This document shows, piece by piece, positions 43,431-55,854 of a stretch of DNA of 64,000 nucleotides. The stretch's first letter is position 1. Each line of letters starts with the position of its first letter. The notes under the pieces were generated by a model, which saw nothing but the letters and a program-made list of their open reading frames with translations, searched no databases and was not told the origin of the DNA. Source of the stretch: Kalmusia sp. IMI 367209 (lineage: Eukaryota > Ascomycota > Dothideomycetes > Pleosporales > Didymosphaeriaceae); the NCBI GenBank assembly GCA_027946365.1, contig JAPEUQ010000003.1, positions 2,852,001 through 2,916,000 on the forward strand, in the 5' to 3' direction. The position numbers and the translations under genes were made by a program.

Positions 43431-46414
43431 TCAGTCTTCCCATTCGGGATTCTGGCGGATGTTAGCACATGATCAGTTTATGAGACAGAATCGGAAATCT
43501 GACCTTTCTTAGAATGACCACACCCTCCAGCACATTACTCAAGCTCAGATACTTCTCATCCTCCAACTCTGCCCTTTCACCATGTGACAGAAGCACTGGC
43601 GTGCTCTGTGTCTGCCACCCTGTGATGGTCTTCGGACGACCAGCCTGTCCCACAATGTCCACAGCCTGACCAACACGCACGTTCACAGTAAGGGGTTTCA
43701 GTTCTTCGTCGAGCGTTATAAGGAATCGCGGGGAGATGGCTGTAGCCAAAAAGTATAGCAGGTAGTGTGCATCGCCGATAATGAATTGTTTAGCGTCAAT
43801 GAGCGAGACAAGGACGGTGAGAAGACCTGCAGCAGCAACGCGTGAAAGAACTTGTCGATCAGTGTGGAAAGGGTTCATTGACAAAGTACCCTTGCCCGCG
43901 TGGAGAAGACCCTGTGCTATGCGCACCATGAAGAGTGCGTTTGGATCGCGGTGGTAGTAACTCGCGAGCTGTCGGAGCAGTTGTGCAAGGCGGGCATTGT
44001 TGGTACCGGCACCGGCCAAACCCATCGCAAAGATGGCGTTGATGGCAACATCGTTGTCATTGTCGTGAGAGTATCGTGACAGGGTGTCGTAAACCTTCAT
44101 CTGGGGATTGCTGGGGCTAATTAAGGCCATTGCCAGAGGCACAGCTTTCCGGATGTTGGCCTCGCCGTAGTGCATTAGGTGGCCAAAGGTTCGAAGAATC
44201 ATGTCCTGACCGACATCTTCTCCCATAGCCACCAACGATAGACCAATGACCGCGTAAGACTGAAGCAATTCGTCACCTTTTTTCTCTTCACTGTCCTCTT
44301 CAATGTGCTCGTTGCAGATGTGGAGCAATTGCTGGACCTTCAGCACATTGCCAGTTCCCGCCCATGCACATACTTCAGCAAGAACAGAGGTGGGCTTGGA
44401 CATGGGGTGGTCAAGAGCTTTGAGTGTCTCCAAGATGACATCGACCTCTTCCTGTTGACCAAAGAATAGGAGGGCAAGACCTAGGGCCATGAAACGCGTC
44501 CACTTGTCTTTCAGCTGCTTTGATCGGTCCTCGTCTAGAAGGGTGTTCATTAGCGCATCGGTGACCTCTCCGTTGGCTGATCCCACGAAGATCAAGCCAA
44601 GGGACAAGGCTGCCATTGCGGACAGTTGCATGTCAAGACTTGTGTCGATAACAATAGGAAGCAGGATCTCAAGCAGCTCCTCTTTGTTCGATCCCGCATA
44701 CGCGAGACCGAGGCCCATAATAGAACCAACGCGAATGTTGATATTCTTGTGCGTAAGGTTTTCCTCGTCACCTAGCAGTGCCATAGCAGGGTCTGAGTCA
44801 TTGCGAACGCCCGAGTTGAAGATACCGGTAGCCAGCATAGCACCTGCCTTGACTAGGTCTTCGTCGACGTTCGTGTAGGGATCGATTTTGTCGAGACCCA
44901 TCTCCACATCCCACAGCATGAGCATACCGAGCGATGCAGCTGTGGAGAGCATACCTTCGTCCTTTGTCTTCCATACCCAGCTATTCTTGCTCTCTGCGTT
45001 AAGCATCTGCTTGTCATTACCGAAACCAGCATTGACAAACGCATTGACAAACGCCGAAGCAAGGTTGTGTCGCGCTGAGTCAGTGTTGGTGAGGCCCGCC
45101 GTTCTGCTGCTCTCGAGGTGTGTCTTGTAAATGTCATCAGGAGTCTTGGGATCTAGTACGTTGAGTTCTTTGCCCAGCGCTTTGAAGTAATCTGATAGGC
45201 GAGTATTGCTCAAGCACTCCTGCAACTCGGGGTCCTCATCTTCGGACACATCGAACCATATCCGTTGCCGGGCAATAAGGAAAGCCATCTGCCGCCGTGT
45301 CGCCTTGTCTTCTGTGGAATTGAACGTCTCCTCAATCAGCTCGCGGTCATTCAATCGTATAGCGAGGACTACGGCCTGAGTGTACTGCTTATATTTCCGG
45401 TAGACTTGGTACGCCGTGCGGAGGAACTTGTCGTTATCGGGATATGTGAGTAGCGGCACGGTGCTGGCTATGTTAGTTCATGTCTACCACACCTAGACTC
45501 GTCGCCTTACCTAACCATGTATAAACATACTCTCGCGTACGTGTCTGCGTCCAGATACTTCTCGATCTGGTCAATCATCTCCAGCTCAGACAAAATGTCT
45601 ACTGCATCGGCCTCGGCATTGTGCTTTAAGAAGAAGGGGACCAGGGAGAGGGCGAGGTCGGTGATGTCGTCTGTCGACTCGTCATTGTTCAGCCGCTTCT
45701 GAAACTCTCTACCGATCTCGAGGGCCAGGTGGCGCATGTATTCGTGACCCCAGGAGCCGAGATCTGAAGAGGGCGCTTGCAGGCGGTACTTCAGGCAGTC
45801 GAGTCGGTCCTCGTCGGAATACGTCATTCCGAGGACGGACAACATGTCGGCGAAAGAATTCTGCTCTGGTCAGCGTTTCAAGTCGATGCTGCGAAGTGCT
45901 GCGGCGTACCTTGTTGTCACCCGTCGGCCACGAATCGTACGCCTTCTCTAAGCTCTCATAGTGCGGCCGGAGGAACTTCAGTGGCTTTGGTACTGCCGTC
46001 ATCGAACTCGTCGCCGTCTTGATGAAATCCTTGATCTTCTCGAGTGCAGGGTGGTAGAGGTCTGGGTCCGGTCCCTAATAACAGCTTCAGTCAGCGCATG
46101 TTGCGGCAAACAGGACGGCACCGAAGCCAGGCCACGAACCAATATCCGCTCGACCAGCATGTCCAGGTCGCTCTTGAGCTGCTGATCCTCTTCGCTGAGC
46201 TCCTCTGCAAATCCCGGTTAGTAAGAACATGCTGGAAGCTAGCATGATAGCAGCTCAGCTGGGGGAGCATACCAGCTGGCGGCGCGCCCTTCTTGTCGTC
46301 TATGGGCTTGCCGTCCTTATCTTTCTGGGCCTCATGCTGCTCCGACTCGCCATTTGTTGCCTTTCCCTTGCCCTTCTCGGCGGCTGTGGGCTTCTTCTCC
46401 TCGTCATTTGCCAT
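43431..46414 (-). CDS. RPN1: 26S proteasome regulatory subunit RPN1
   Basis: Rpn1 is the base subunit of the 19S particle that receives ubiquitin, shuttle factors and Ubp6. Six exons (minus): 46273-46414, 46140-46204, 45910-46074, 45511-45860, 43504-45463 and 43431-43451. The introns are 68, 65, 49, 47 and 52 nt, with a total of 900 residues. The N-terminus is charged (MANDEEKKPTAAEKGKGK). PAEELSEEDQQLKSDLDMLV and RPHYESLEKAYDSWP follow. GMTYSDEDRLDCLKYRL opens the helical part. The PC-repeat toroid follows, for example GSIMGLGLAYAG, AMAALSLGLIFVGS and IFAMGLAGAGTNNARLAQLL. The last exon is 21 nt and adds NPEWED after VILRK, the conserved end. It is divergent from RIO2. Confidence 0.95.
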
Positions 46415-46790
46415 GTTGGATGCGAACGATAGCTACGCCGGCGGCGAAGCGTGTTTGGTGCGCGGGGCGGGGACAACAGGTACGACACAACCGTCAATAG
46501 CAATGTCCGGTACTTTGTGGGCGAATTCGGTGAGGAGCAAGAGCGAAAGGCGCAGAGGGATGGTGGGGGGTTTGTGGTATGGCGGTATGGCGAGAATGTT
46601 GGTGCGCGGTCGAGCTCTGTTCACAGTCGCCGGCCGCCAAGCATTTCCGCGCCGATGGCAGCGGCGACCAGGGCGGCCTTCGAGAAACGTCTAAAATTAT
46701 TTGCACCCGCACCGCATCCGCACACCTACCGCGCACGCCCCCTGCAAACACGCCCTCGCAGCAGCGGACACCGCTCCGAACTAGGCCAGA
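46415..46790. promoter_or_regulatory. Bidirectional promoter region, RPN1 / RIO2
   Basis: 376 nt between divergent start codons of a proteasome subunit and a ribosome-assembly kinase. I did not find a clear Rpn4-type PACE element. Confidence 0.5.
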
Positions 46791-48154
46791 ATGAAGCTGA
46801 ACGTCAAGAACATCCGCTATGTCGCGCCCGAGGACTGGCGTGTGCTGACTGCGGTATGCGCTCGCGTTGTAGCCGTCGCCGCCATGGGCACTGACGCTGA
46901 TGGACATGCGTACAGGCAGAAATGGGTAGCCGTAACCACGAAGTCGTGCCCACACCCTTGATCTCCCAGCTCGCCCAGCTGCGCTCTGGCAACGGCGTGC
47001 ATAGGAGCATCTCGAACCTCGCTAAGATCGGCCTGCTCGCCAAGGTGAAGAATGCAAAGTACGATGGATACCGCCTCACGTACGGAGGCCTGGACTACCT
47101 AGCCCTGCATGCCCATACAAAGTCGTCCACCGTATACTCTGTCGGGAACCAGATCGGTGTCGGCAAGGAATCGGACATCTTCGTTTGCGCCAACGAGACT
47201 GGCAAGCAGCAGGTTCTGAAAATCCATCGTCTTGGTCGCATCTCCTTCCGCACCGTCAAGGCGAACCGCGACTACCTACGGAACCGCTCCTCAGCGTCGT
47301 GGATGTACATGTCAAGACTAGCCGCTATCAAGGAGTTCGAGTTCATGAAGGCTCTCAGACGGGAGGGCTTTCCTGTCCCCCAGCCTCTCGGCCAGAACAG
47401 GCACACGGTTGTCATGAGCCTCGTGGATGCATTTCCCATGAGGCAGATCTCTACCGTCGGCGACCCCGCCTCGCTATACGCCGAGCTACTTTCCCTGATA
47501 GTTCGCTTGGCACAGTACGGTTTGATCCACGGTGACTTCAACGAATTTAACATTCTCATTGAGGAGAAGGCTGGCGAACATGATCAAGTATCGCTGATCC
47601 CCACTATCATCGACTTTCCGCAGATGGTGTCAATTTCACATTCTAATGCTGAGTACTACTTTGACCGAGACGTGGCCTGCATCAAACGCTTCTTCGACCG
47701 TCGTTTCGGCTTCACGAGCGACGACCCTGGCCCTTTCTTCAAGGACGCAACAAAGACTATCGTGAAAAGGCTTGATGTAGAAGTTGAGGCAAGTGGCTTC
47801 AGCAAGAAAATGGCCAAGGAGCTTGATGCATACATGAAAGAGCATGGTGTTGACGGCGATGCGGGCGGCCTTGAGAGAGACGCCGAAGACGAAGACGAAG
47901 ACGAAGTCGAAGCTCCACTGAGTGGCGACGATGAGCCTTACTCTGGAGTAGATTCAAAAGTGCTGCCTGAACAAACTACACCAGATGAGGTTTCTACTGT
48001 TACATCGGCGACTCCGGCAGCTCTCGCAGCGCATATGACAATTCTCGATATCCGGGACAACGACCCGCTACCCGATCTCAGCGAAATTAAGCCCATTCCT
48101 GCCCCGGCCATGTCTACGAAAGCCGCTAAGGCTAAGGCCGGATGGGCACTGTGA
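46791..48154 (+). CDS. RIO2: RIO2 atypical kinase/ATPase, 40S maturation
   Basis: Rio2 drives late cytoplasmic 40S subunit maturation. Exon 1 (46791-46853) gives MKLNVKNIRYVAPEDWRVLT, and exon 2 (46916-48154) follows after a 62-nt intron (46854-46915), for 433 residues. The N-terminal winged helix includes LAKIGLLAKVKNAKYDGYRL. The kinase domain has the nucleotide loop GVGKESDIF, the lysine in VLKIHRLGR, the catalytic loop HGDFNEFNIL and the metal-binding IIDFPQMV, all diagnostic for RIO2. RDVACIKRFFDRRFGF closes the domain. The C-terminal tail is acidic (DEDEDEVEAP) and less conserved. All catalytic residues are present. Confidence 0.96.
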
Positions 48155-48413
48155 GGGGCTTTCTTGCAGCGAATCTCTTTTCTTCAGCGATACCCCACCC
48201 TTTCGAGTGCACGTTCACGCTCGCCAAAAGTTTACGACAATACGACTATCATATAGACGCTAAATGAATCAAGTTAAAATGATGACCTATTTGAAGAATC
48301 CCCCAAACTCGATTTCGTCTTGGGCGCTGTGCTTCCAGTATCGTTTCCATCTCTGCGCATTCTCTTTACAACATCCACAGCATCCTCACACCTTAGTTCC
48401 TCTCCTCATACCC

Positions 48414-49078
48414 TCACTCCTCATACGCTGGCGGATCCTGCCCCTTCGTATATCTCGGCAACTCTTCTGCTTCTCCACCCGCCTCTTCCACAAGCCTCCT
48501 CCCACCCCCAAACCCAAACCACGCACTGAGCCCCTCAATTCCCCATCCATTTCTTTTTAGTCCTCGTTTTCGCCCTCGCCCCTTCTGTGAAGCAATTCGC
48601 CCCATCCCTACCGCCGCGCCCCAATCATACGTCTCCTACCACCATCTCCCCTCCCCATGCCCCTGTCAAAATAATACCTTCGCACCCATTCCCCACTCCA
48701 GTGATCCAGCAACTCTTCCCTTCTCCGTCCCTGATCCAAACCCTCGGCATCCTGCATCGCCAACAGCGCCAGCACGTTATGATGCAGGCGGTGGTAGGAA
48801 GACACGGCATAGCCCCAGGCGCGGAAGTCGTCGGCGAGGGTGGAGGAGGTGGTTATGTAAGGTGCCGGGGAGACCTGGGGCATGAAGATAGCGTGTATCA
48901 TGTTGTCTTGACGTTCTCGATCGTGCATCTGGCGATGGCTGCTGGGACGTCTTTGCAGGACCTCAATGCCGAGGCTTATTCTTGCACTGCGCCCGGTGCT
49001 GCGACTGCTCGAACCTGGGCGGGAAAAGGTATCGGACGTAGGCGTGGATGCAGATGTATCCGAACGCTTAAATACCAT
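48414..49078 (-). CDS. Small hypothetical protein; C-terminal exon join uncertain
   Basis: The frame from ATG 49078 to the stop at 48608 reads MVFKRSDTSASTPTSD, a Ser/Arg-rich stretch with RISLGIEVLQRRPSSHR, then DRERQDNMIHAIFMPQ, DDFRAWGYAVSSYHRLHHN and DHWSGEWVRRYYFDRG. That looks like a real conserved protein. A second minus frame, 48605 down to 48414, ends GGEAEELPRYTKGQDPPAYEE with a PPAY (PPxY) motif and probably is its C-terminus. I could not find an in-phase intron with good signals between the two; either a weak intron or a frame error lies around 48600-48650. An in-frame upstream start at 49237 exists but precedes unlikely sequence. Function unknown. Confidence 0.5.
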
Positions 49079-50234
49079 TTTCGTGGTCTTCCGGTGTTGG
49101 AAATCTGGAAACCTGGTACTATGGTTGCCTTGACCACTCTTTGTTCGTCTTAGGTGTGTTAATAGCCAAACCCACGAAGACCTTGAACAATACTTCCTGC
49201 CACGCTCCTCTACCCCATGATATACCATCACGCACAATCAGTTCCATTGATCCCATGACAAGCACGCTCATCTGCCTACAAGCCTTCTAGCCAAACGGGC
49301 GCCGAACAAACATGCGGCCCACGTCATGCGCAGCGTCTTAACAATCATGATGCGAAGGAGAGACTCGCGTGGATAAAAAGTGCCAGGCGTCCATCGGAAG
49401 CAACATGTAATATGTTACATGTAAGTGCAACATGTTGGGTGTTGGTCGGCTGCCTGGTCGTGTGACACGGCTTAGGCAGGTCTGGTGGCGGAGTCACCAA
49501 CAACACCATCTTCGCATTCAGTCAGCCATCCTCGAATAATCATCAATAAGTTAGGGCTATTTTTTTTGTACCTTGATAAGATTTACTCATATATATCAAA
49601 ACCACCGCAGCCTGCGCTGAAATGTATACACACTGTAGCGCAACCTTGGAATGCTCGACGTCACACATCACACAGTTGCTATGAAGTAGAGCCAAGAAGA
49701 AAGTCTACGATAACGGGATCATGACGCTACTATGGAAAGATTTTGATATAAGCATTTCCGACTCATCGCAATCTCCGTGAACCTATCCGTCATCGATAAA
49801 AAGCTGTATTGTTGTATCCACCAAGATTCTGTGCGCCCCTGCTTCCGCGCCAAATCGAATCATATACCCATAAAATGGAGAAACCGATCGCCAGTCTCGC
49901 AAATATGATGAAGGGGATGGTCAAGGGCCGGTCGTCTTAACAGATGGAGGGGAGTCCACGAAGGCCGCGAAAGTATTAAATTGACGACGACGACAGCAAT
50001 AAAGAAGCCGGGTTGGAACCGGATAAGAGATGATAAGGTCGTGGAGAAATGGATGCCAACCATCGAGACAGATGCAGGGAGGACTGGCCACCCAAAAAAG
50101 ATGTCTGTGTGTATGGCTGGTGTGCAAAGTGGCTCTCGAGCCTATGTCCAAGAAACGATCACGAAGAATAGTCGTACATATGCATAGTGAACGTGAACCT
50201 CATACGAGGAGTTAGAAGCGTCGCGAGTGAAAAA
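49079..50234. other. Intergenic region with short palindromes
   Basis: 1.16 kb without a supported gene. It contains ACATGTAA-tatg-TTACATGT at 49403-49422 and CAACATGTTG at about 49428. No RNA gene is recognised. Confidence 0.45.
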
Positions 50235-52257
50235 TCAGTCATCACCACCTTGACGATTCGGAGAAGCCGAGTGTTCTTGCTTGACCGGGGTTGCTGGGTT
50301 GGTCTTGATTTCGATGCCGCGATCGGACCCTCCGTCCTCAGTCTTGAAAACAGGAGCGTGAACCATCTGGTGCATTGCCGGGCGGGATCCTCCAAGGCTC
50401 GAGGGAATGGCTGGGGTCCAGGGCTGGCGGTAGCGATTCGAGGTAGGCACATAGGGAGCTGGGTTACTGATAAAGTTAGTTCGAAGATTGAGCTTTGAGC
50501 AATGCTGCTCATGAGTGATAGCACTTACGATGACGACTGCTGGAGAAACATCTCAAACTCGTTCGCCGCACCCTGGGAATCAGGTGACATGGTCATGTAG
50601 CGGTCCGAGTCAGTCATGCCACGAGCTTGAGCTACGCCCACCTCGTACTCAGCGGCACGGAAGATACGGCCAGCAGCGGTTTGCTGTTTGAGCATCTTCT
50701 GCTCGTGGGTGTCCGAGTATCGTATCTGGATCAGGTGCTCGTCACCTCCGGGCTTAGCGACGGGAGTGTTGTTGAAGGACTTGATGACCTCCTCGCAAAT
50801 GTCCCGAGACTCGAATCTAGATCCAGTTAGCGCTAAGAAGAGATGATTTCATTAGACCCGCTCACCGAGCAAACCCAACGCCACGCCCGTTGCCAGAGCT
50901 GTCACGAAGGATCCTGCAGGAGCAAACCTTGTGTGGAGCGAAAATTGCGCCCAGTTCCTATCCGGTTGTCAGCTACCCATTCAGACGATTGTCAGTCAGT
51001 GAGACACCATACATGCTCATTCATGTTCTTGGGTATGTTCGAGACGTAGAGATTGGTGTTTGACTCGTCGGCAAACTTCTTCAATTTGGAGTAGAAAGAC
51101 TCCTGTGTAAGGTTAGTAACATGAAATCTACAACGGACAGGCAACGAAAGGCTTACCCGAGCAAAGCTAACTTCGTAGCCCAAGTAGTGAAATCCGCGGA
51201 TACAACTCTCAGCATCCTCGAAGTTGTGGTATTTGATGAAGCCGAACCTAGAGCAAAATGTCAGGACACAAAGTATTAGGAAGGAGGTAACTGACCCCTT
51301 GCAAAGGTTTGTCTTCAGGTCAATGATGGACTTGGAGCTCTGAATATCACCAAAACGCTTGCCCCACGCGTAGAGCATTTCATCAGTCGTCTCTGGTAGA
51401 AGTCCACGAATGTACACGTTTGTCTCACCGGTCTTGTTCTCCAAGCTCCGATCAAGCGGCTTAAGCGGTGAACTAGGGGCTGGAATCGCTCGAGGAATGG
51501 GCGGGTCCTTCTGGAGCAGCTGGTGCAATTGAGGCGAGATAGTGGCAACTGCTGCCTGCTTTGGGTTGACGAGTTGATATTGAGCCAGCTGCGAAGGTGA
51601 CGGAGTGGCGCTGCTCGTATATATACCACCAGGTGAGCGGTCCATGATGGCTGTTGAGGTGCCGTAGCGATAGAGACCAGAGCTGGTATACGGGGTGCCC
51701 GGAATATCGTTCTCGTTTGATGAGATGGAGTCGCGACGGGGAGTCATTAGAGCAGGCATGTCACCGGATGAGACACGAGAAGCCCAGCCGGCGCCCATGG
51801 GTGAGTGGTCGACCACGCCTTGGCCGTACTGATATGCAGCTTGGGGAACGAATGCACCTCCGTGGTTGTACATGCCTGGAGAGTGGTTCATGTTAGAAGG
51901 CTGCTGGTTGCCGCCGGCCATGACGTTGTACATGGTGCCCATGTTAGGGACCCAAAGACCCTGGCCTTGCGCAATGGGCATGGCGGCGTACTCGGAAGCA
52001 TTGCCGGACATGACTGCGCCGCCTGGCTTGGAGGCCATGGAATTGCCATACGAACCATGGACGTTCAGGGTTGCCATGCTATTGGCAAGACCAGTCATTC
52101 CATTGTCACTGGCTTGGGGCGACATGGCATGACTTCGATGAAGGTAGTTGGCGGCACCGTGGCCCTGCGTAGCTTGAGTGTAATGCTGGCCCATCATGCC
52201 CTGTCCCTTATAGCCCGAGCCGGACGTTGGGTAGCTGTTCTGACGGTTGGTCGCCAT
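50235..52257 (-). CDS. Two-RRM RNA-binding protein (RBMS/MSSP-like)
   Basis: Six exons (minus): 51296-52257, 51157-51247, 51013-51102, 50866-50957, 50529-50816 and 50235-50466. The introns are 48, 54, 55, 49 and 62 nt and join in frame to 584 residues. The N-terminal 270 residues are low-complexity, rich in Gly, Asn, Gln, Met and Ser. RRM1 has TNVYIRGLLPETTDEML (RNP2) and GFGFIKYHNF (RNP1). RRM2 has TNLYVSNIPKNMNEHELG and GRGVGFARFESRD. YSDTHEQKMLKQQ follows. The tail is Pro/Ser-rich. Domain order resembles RBMS proteins, which bind AU-rich RNA. The long upstream leader carries a likely 5'-UTR intron (52425-52650). Regulation of mRNA fate is inferred from the family. Confidence 0.88.
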
Positions 52258-55200
52258 TACGTGATTGGTAGAAATCAATTGAAAGAACGAAAAGCGTAGT
52301 AGCCGAAGCCGCAAAGAGCGCAGAGATTTGACGAGCAATAGCGTATGAGCGAAGCACGCGAAAGGGTGGGCGGGACGATACTCTCGACCAACGGTGGCTG
52401 AGAACTGTTGATCCGGCGAGGCGGCTGAGATGTAGGGAGAAAGACGGTGCTCTTTGATAAGTTAGCGATCGATAGCCGTATCACGCCAAGTCTTGGCGAG
52501 TGAAGAAGAGAAGAGTGACGAGGGTGTGAGAGTGAAAAGTGAACGGTGAACAGAGGGGTGAAGTGTGCGGGTGGCGTGGCCGGGCCGGTGGAGTGAAGGG
52601 GCGAGAAGTGAAGTGTGGCAGGCAGGATACACTCGCGGGAGACTACTTACCGAGTCGTAAATGTCAACTTTTGCAATGTGCGGGACTGGTAGTGACTCCA
52701 AAGCTGGGAAGAAGTCAGAAGTGTCAATGAGGAACGAGGGCGTTGGCGGGGGAGCGGTGCTGACGGCTGACCTGTGGAAAGCTACAAAGAATGTGGCCAC
52801 TGAAGCGTATTGGTGAGAAAGAAGTCTGGTGTGTAGAGGGGAGAGAGAGGGAGGGAGGGAGGAGAGGGAGAGGGAGAAGAGCGGGCGAGGGGACGAAGAC
52901 GGAGGTGTCGAGGTGGGCTGCTTGCCGTTGCGGTGTAGGGGAAGGAGCAGTTCACGCCTAGAGGAGGAGGAGCAGGTCGAGGGCACGTACGCAGCCGTGG
53001 CGTCGCCTTCCGCTCGAGTTCATGGGGGGCGCCATCTCAAGCAGATTGAGGAGGAACTCACCTTCCTAGCAGGCTTTTCACACCAGCGTATATACGTAAA
53101 CAGCAATGATGATGATGATGATGATGATGCGTGGTGGAAGGAACGGTCTCGGTTCCCTTTTTGCTTTCTGTACTGCCGGCGATCGACGGCCCACCTCTAA
53201 GTGATAAAGATGCCAAAGAGCTGTTTCGATATCAATGTCAGTCCGAGGGATGAGCAGAAAAGCGGCTGTCGTGTGCTGCTCTGCCAACCGCGCTGGGCGG
53301 CGTGCTTTAATACCACCAGCAGCGGTAGCGGTACCGCCAGCTGTATACATCAGGAACAGGATACCGGTGGTCGCTTGATCCATCGATGCTGTACGATGCA
53401 TCTTAGCCCCGTACGCTCCCGCTGCCGCGCCCGCTGTGCATGTCGTCTCTGAGACGAGCGCCACCATCTGCAGTCAATCTCTAGGCGCTGCCGGGCTGCC
53501 AGGATTGAATGCAAAGACAGAGCAACGCCGATGTCAACGCCCTTGCAGTAGGGCTGAAGAGCGTTGTCTTCGCCACAGACGTCACCTCGATTGACGGCAG
53601 TGATACGGTCGAGGTCCGGGCACTCGACGGGCGGACACGTACCATCTGGCAGACAGGAAGTCATCTAACCCCTCTCACCTCTCTCGCCCCTGGAAATCCC
53701 TGCAATATGCCGAGCATTGCGCAGCCTCGTCATTATCTCGTTCCCATTTTGACTTCAGATTAGCTCACTGCACGTTGGTAGGCTACACAACAGGAGAAGA
53801 CTACTCACGAAGAGGCATAGCGCATCTGCGAACCTGTGTGAAGCTCGAAATAGGTTCGCAGAAGCGTGCACTTGCATCTTATCTGTCACGTCGCTGCAAG
53901 CCTGTACGTACCTGGTGGATCCAGCTCTACGGACGAGTCCTCGCGGTACCAACGTATCCGGTCGCGTAGGCTGTGAGGGACGGGTGAGAGACGACAGTCC
54001 ATGGGAATATCGACATAGCCCCCACATACGGCTATTTGGAAGTAGGACGTTTGTTTTGCCCACATGCAATGAAGAAAAAATCTTTCTGCGTCTTGCATCA
54101 TGCATGCAAGCAAGGATACATCCCGATGCCAGTCTACGCTTCTTTCTTTTTGGTGGGATGACTGGTCACGGCTATCAAGTGTGCAGACGATACGTGCACT
54201 CTGCGCGACGCGACACTCGAGGATGTGGAGGGCCAGGAACTTGGGGTTACAAGACGGTTCTAGAAAGGGGTGCTGACGAAACATGGTCGATAGATCCAGG
54301 AATTGGGTCGTCCTGTCTTGTCCACGGCCCCTTCACTAGTCTGCAAATGAATTTTTAAGCGCTGCTGAGACAGCTGTGCGACTGGGAGTACTTAAAGCGG
54401 GAGAGCCTGCTTCTCCGCGTACCGCAGTGGCCGTCGTCAAGTCACAAAGCTCCGCGCAACCATCCAAGTACACATCGTTTTCTGAAACATCCAACATGCG
54501 TGAACACGTAATTTTTCGTCCAAGGACCAGCCATTCATTGATTTTGGTTTTGGGGAGCAAGTCGGGAATCGATACGAGAGCCTCGTATATTGCGCATGAC
54601 CGATGAGTTGTCGATGGAGAAGAGCGCTCGTGTTCATGGGCCGTCACATGGATGGCTTATTGTGATGAGTGCAAGCCGGGCCCCGGCCTGTCATACATGC
54701 TGTGCGATCTGTGGCGCCACTGGTTCGCTTCGGACTGGTCAGTCGTACAGGAGACGTCGCGGAGAACTGCAGACCTCGTGCTTTTCGATAGAACGAGATG
54801 AGAGGGGTAATTTTAGATGATAACGAGCCAGCTTTTCATTGTCTGGAAAAATCAGTCTATCATTTCTCCACATGCACGTTGAGATACAACATACCCCGAT
54901 GCCCTCCCCGCGTAGCACCCGGTCCAGGATCCAACTCAAGCCTGATCAATCTCATTCGGTTGTACTCCCTCGGGCACAGCTTCTTTCATTTATTCATGTA
55001 TCACTTAGGCCTCCACCATCAATCTCAGCAACTTTCACACCCACACGCGCTAATAGCAGCACATTTTACATAGAATGGGCTTGACCATAGACCCGGAAGC
55101 TGGATCCTCCTCGCGATGCTCGCAGCCAAGAAAGGATTGGGTGAGTTACAGTTCGCGCCGTGGTGCGTCGTACGGAAATGGATCACGACTTGAAACCCAT

Positions 55201-55854
55201 GTTGTCCCGAACCTCCCTTGGGAATAGTAGCTGCGAGAACTCGGCGGTGTCCGAAACGGAGGGCGAATAGGCGGTCCTGTCCGGATGCACCAAGTATGTG
55301 CGAAGTCATGAACATTTGTGGTACTGGGATGAAGGGTCTCCGTGCGAAAAGAAACATTTGACTACGCCTAGAAATTCTACGTGGGATAAACATAATCTTT
55401 TGGATTTTATGACAGCTTTGCTTTGATACTGGCTAAGAGTGATATGGCGATCCCGCGAAGGATGTAGGGACGGGGTTCGGGAACTGGGAGGGAGCGTAGA
55501 GTATGGCTCGATGGGCAATCGATTCTGCCGCTGATGCCCGCCCGCTAAGCGACCAATGGCACCTTGCAGTTCCACGACCCGACAAAGGCCATGAATGTGA
55601 TATCAGCGTGACCGAATTTCACGCGACCCGAATGTTGAAGGTGTATTTACATTATGCCATTGTGGTAACTACGTGATTTGGATTATTCATTCCTCTCTAT
55701 AAATAAGAATAAAGAATCAGAAATAGGACGCAGCAGAAAGTTAATTACGCCACTCTCTCAAGCTATGACGCCAACGCTCCCTCTAGATTACGCAAAGCTG
55801 GGGTGTAAATGCTGCAAGAAAGAATCGATCAGTGAAGGGAGTCGGTTGTTGTCT
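52258..55854. other. Leader of the RNA-binding gene and 2.8-kb gene-poor stretch
   Basis: The left part (to about 53060) reads as a pyrimidine-rich transcript leader on the minus strand with two consensus donors (GTAAGT at 52650-52645, GTGAGT at 53059-53054). The remaining stretch, to the P450 reductase 3' end, has no supported gene, RNA or mobile element. Confidence 0.5.
53106..53129 (+). repeat. ATG trinucleotide microsatellite, 8 copies
   Basis: Eight uninterrupted ATG units lie in non-coding sequence upstream of the RNA-binding protein gene. Confidence 0.9.

Noticed and set aside
52462..52986. 174-codon minus-strand Ser/Pro/Leu-rich frame
   Set aside because: It coincides with the pyrimidine-rich leader of the RNA-binding gene and contains a consensus donor and probable 5'-UTR intron. 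The Ser/Pro/Leu bias follows from CT richness.
53886..54284. 132-codon minus-strand frame in the region between the RNA-binding and CPR genes
   Set aside because: No domain, no conserved-looking pattern, and overlapping plus-strand frames of equal length.
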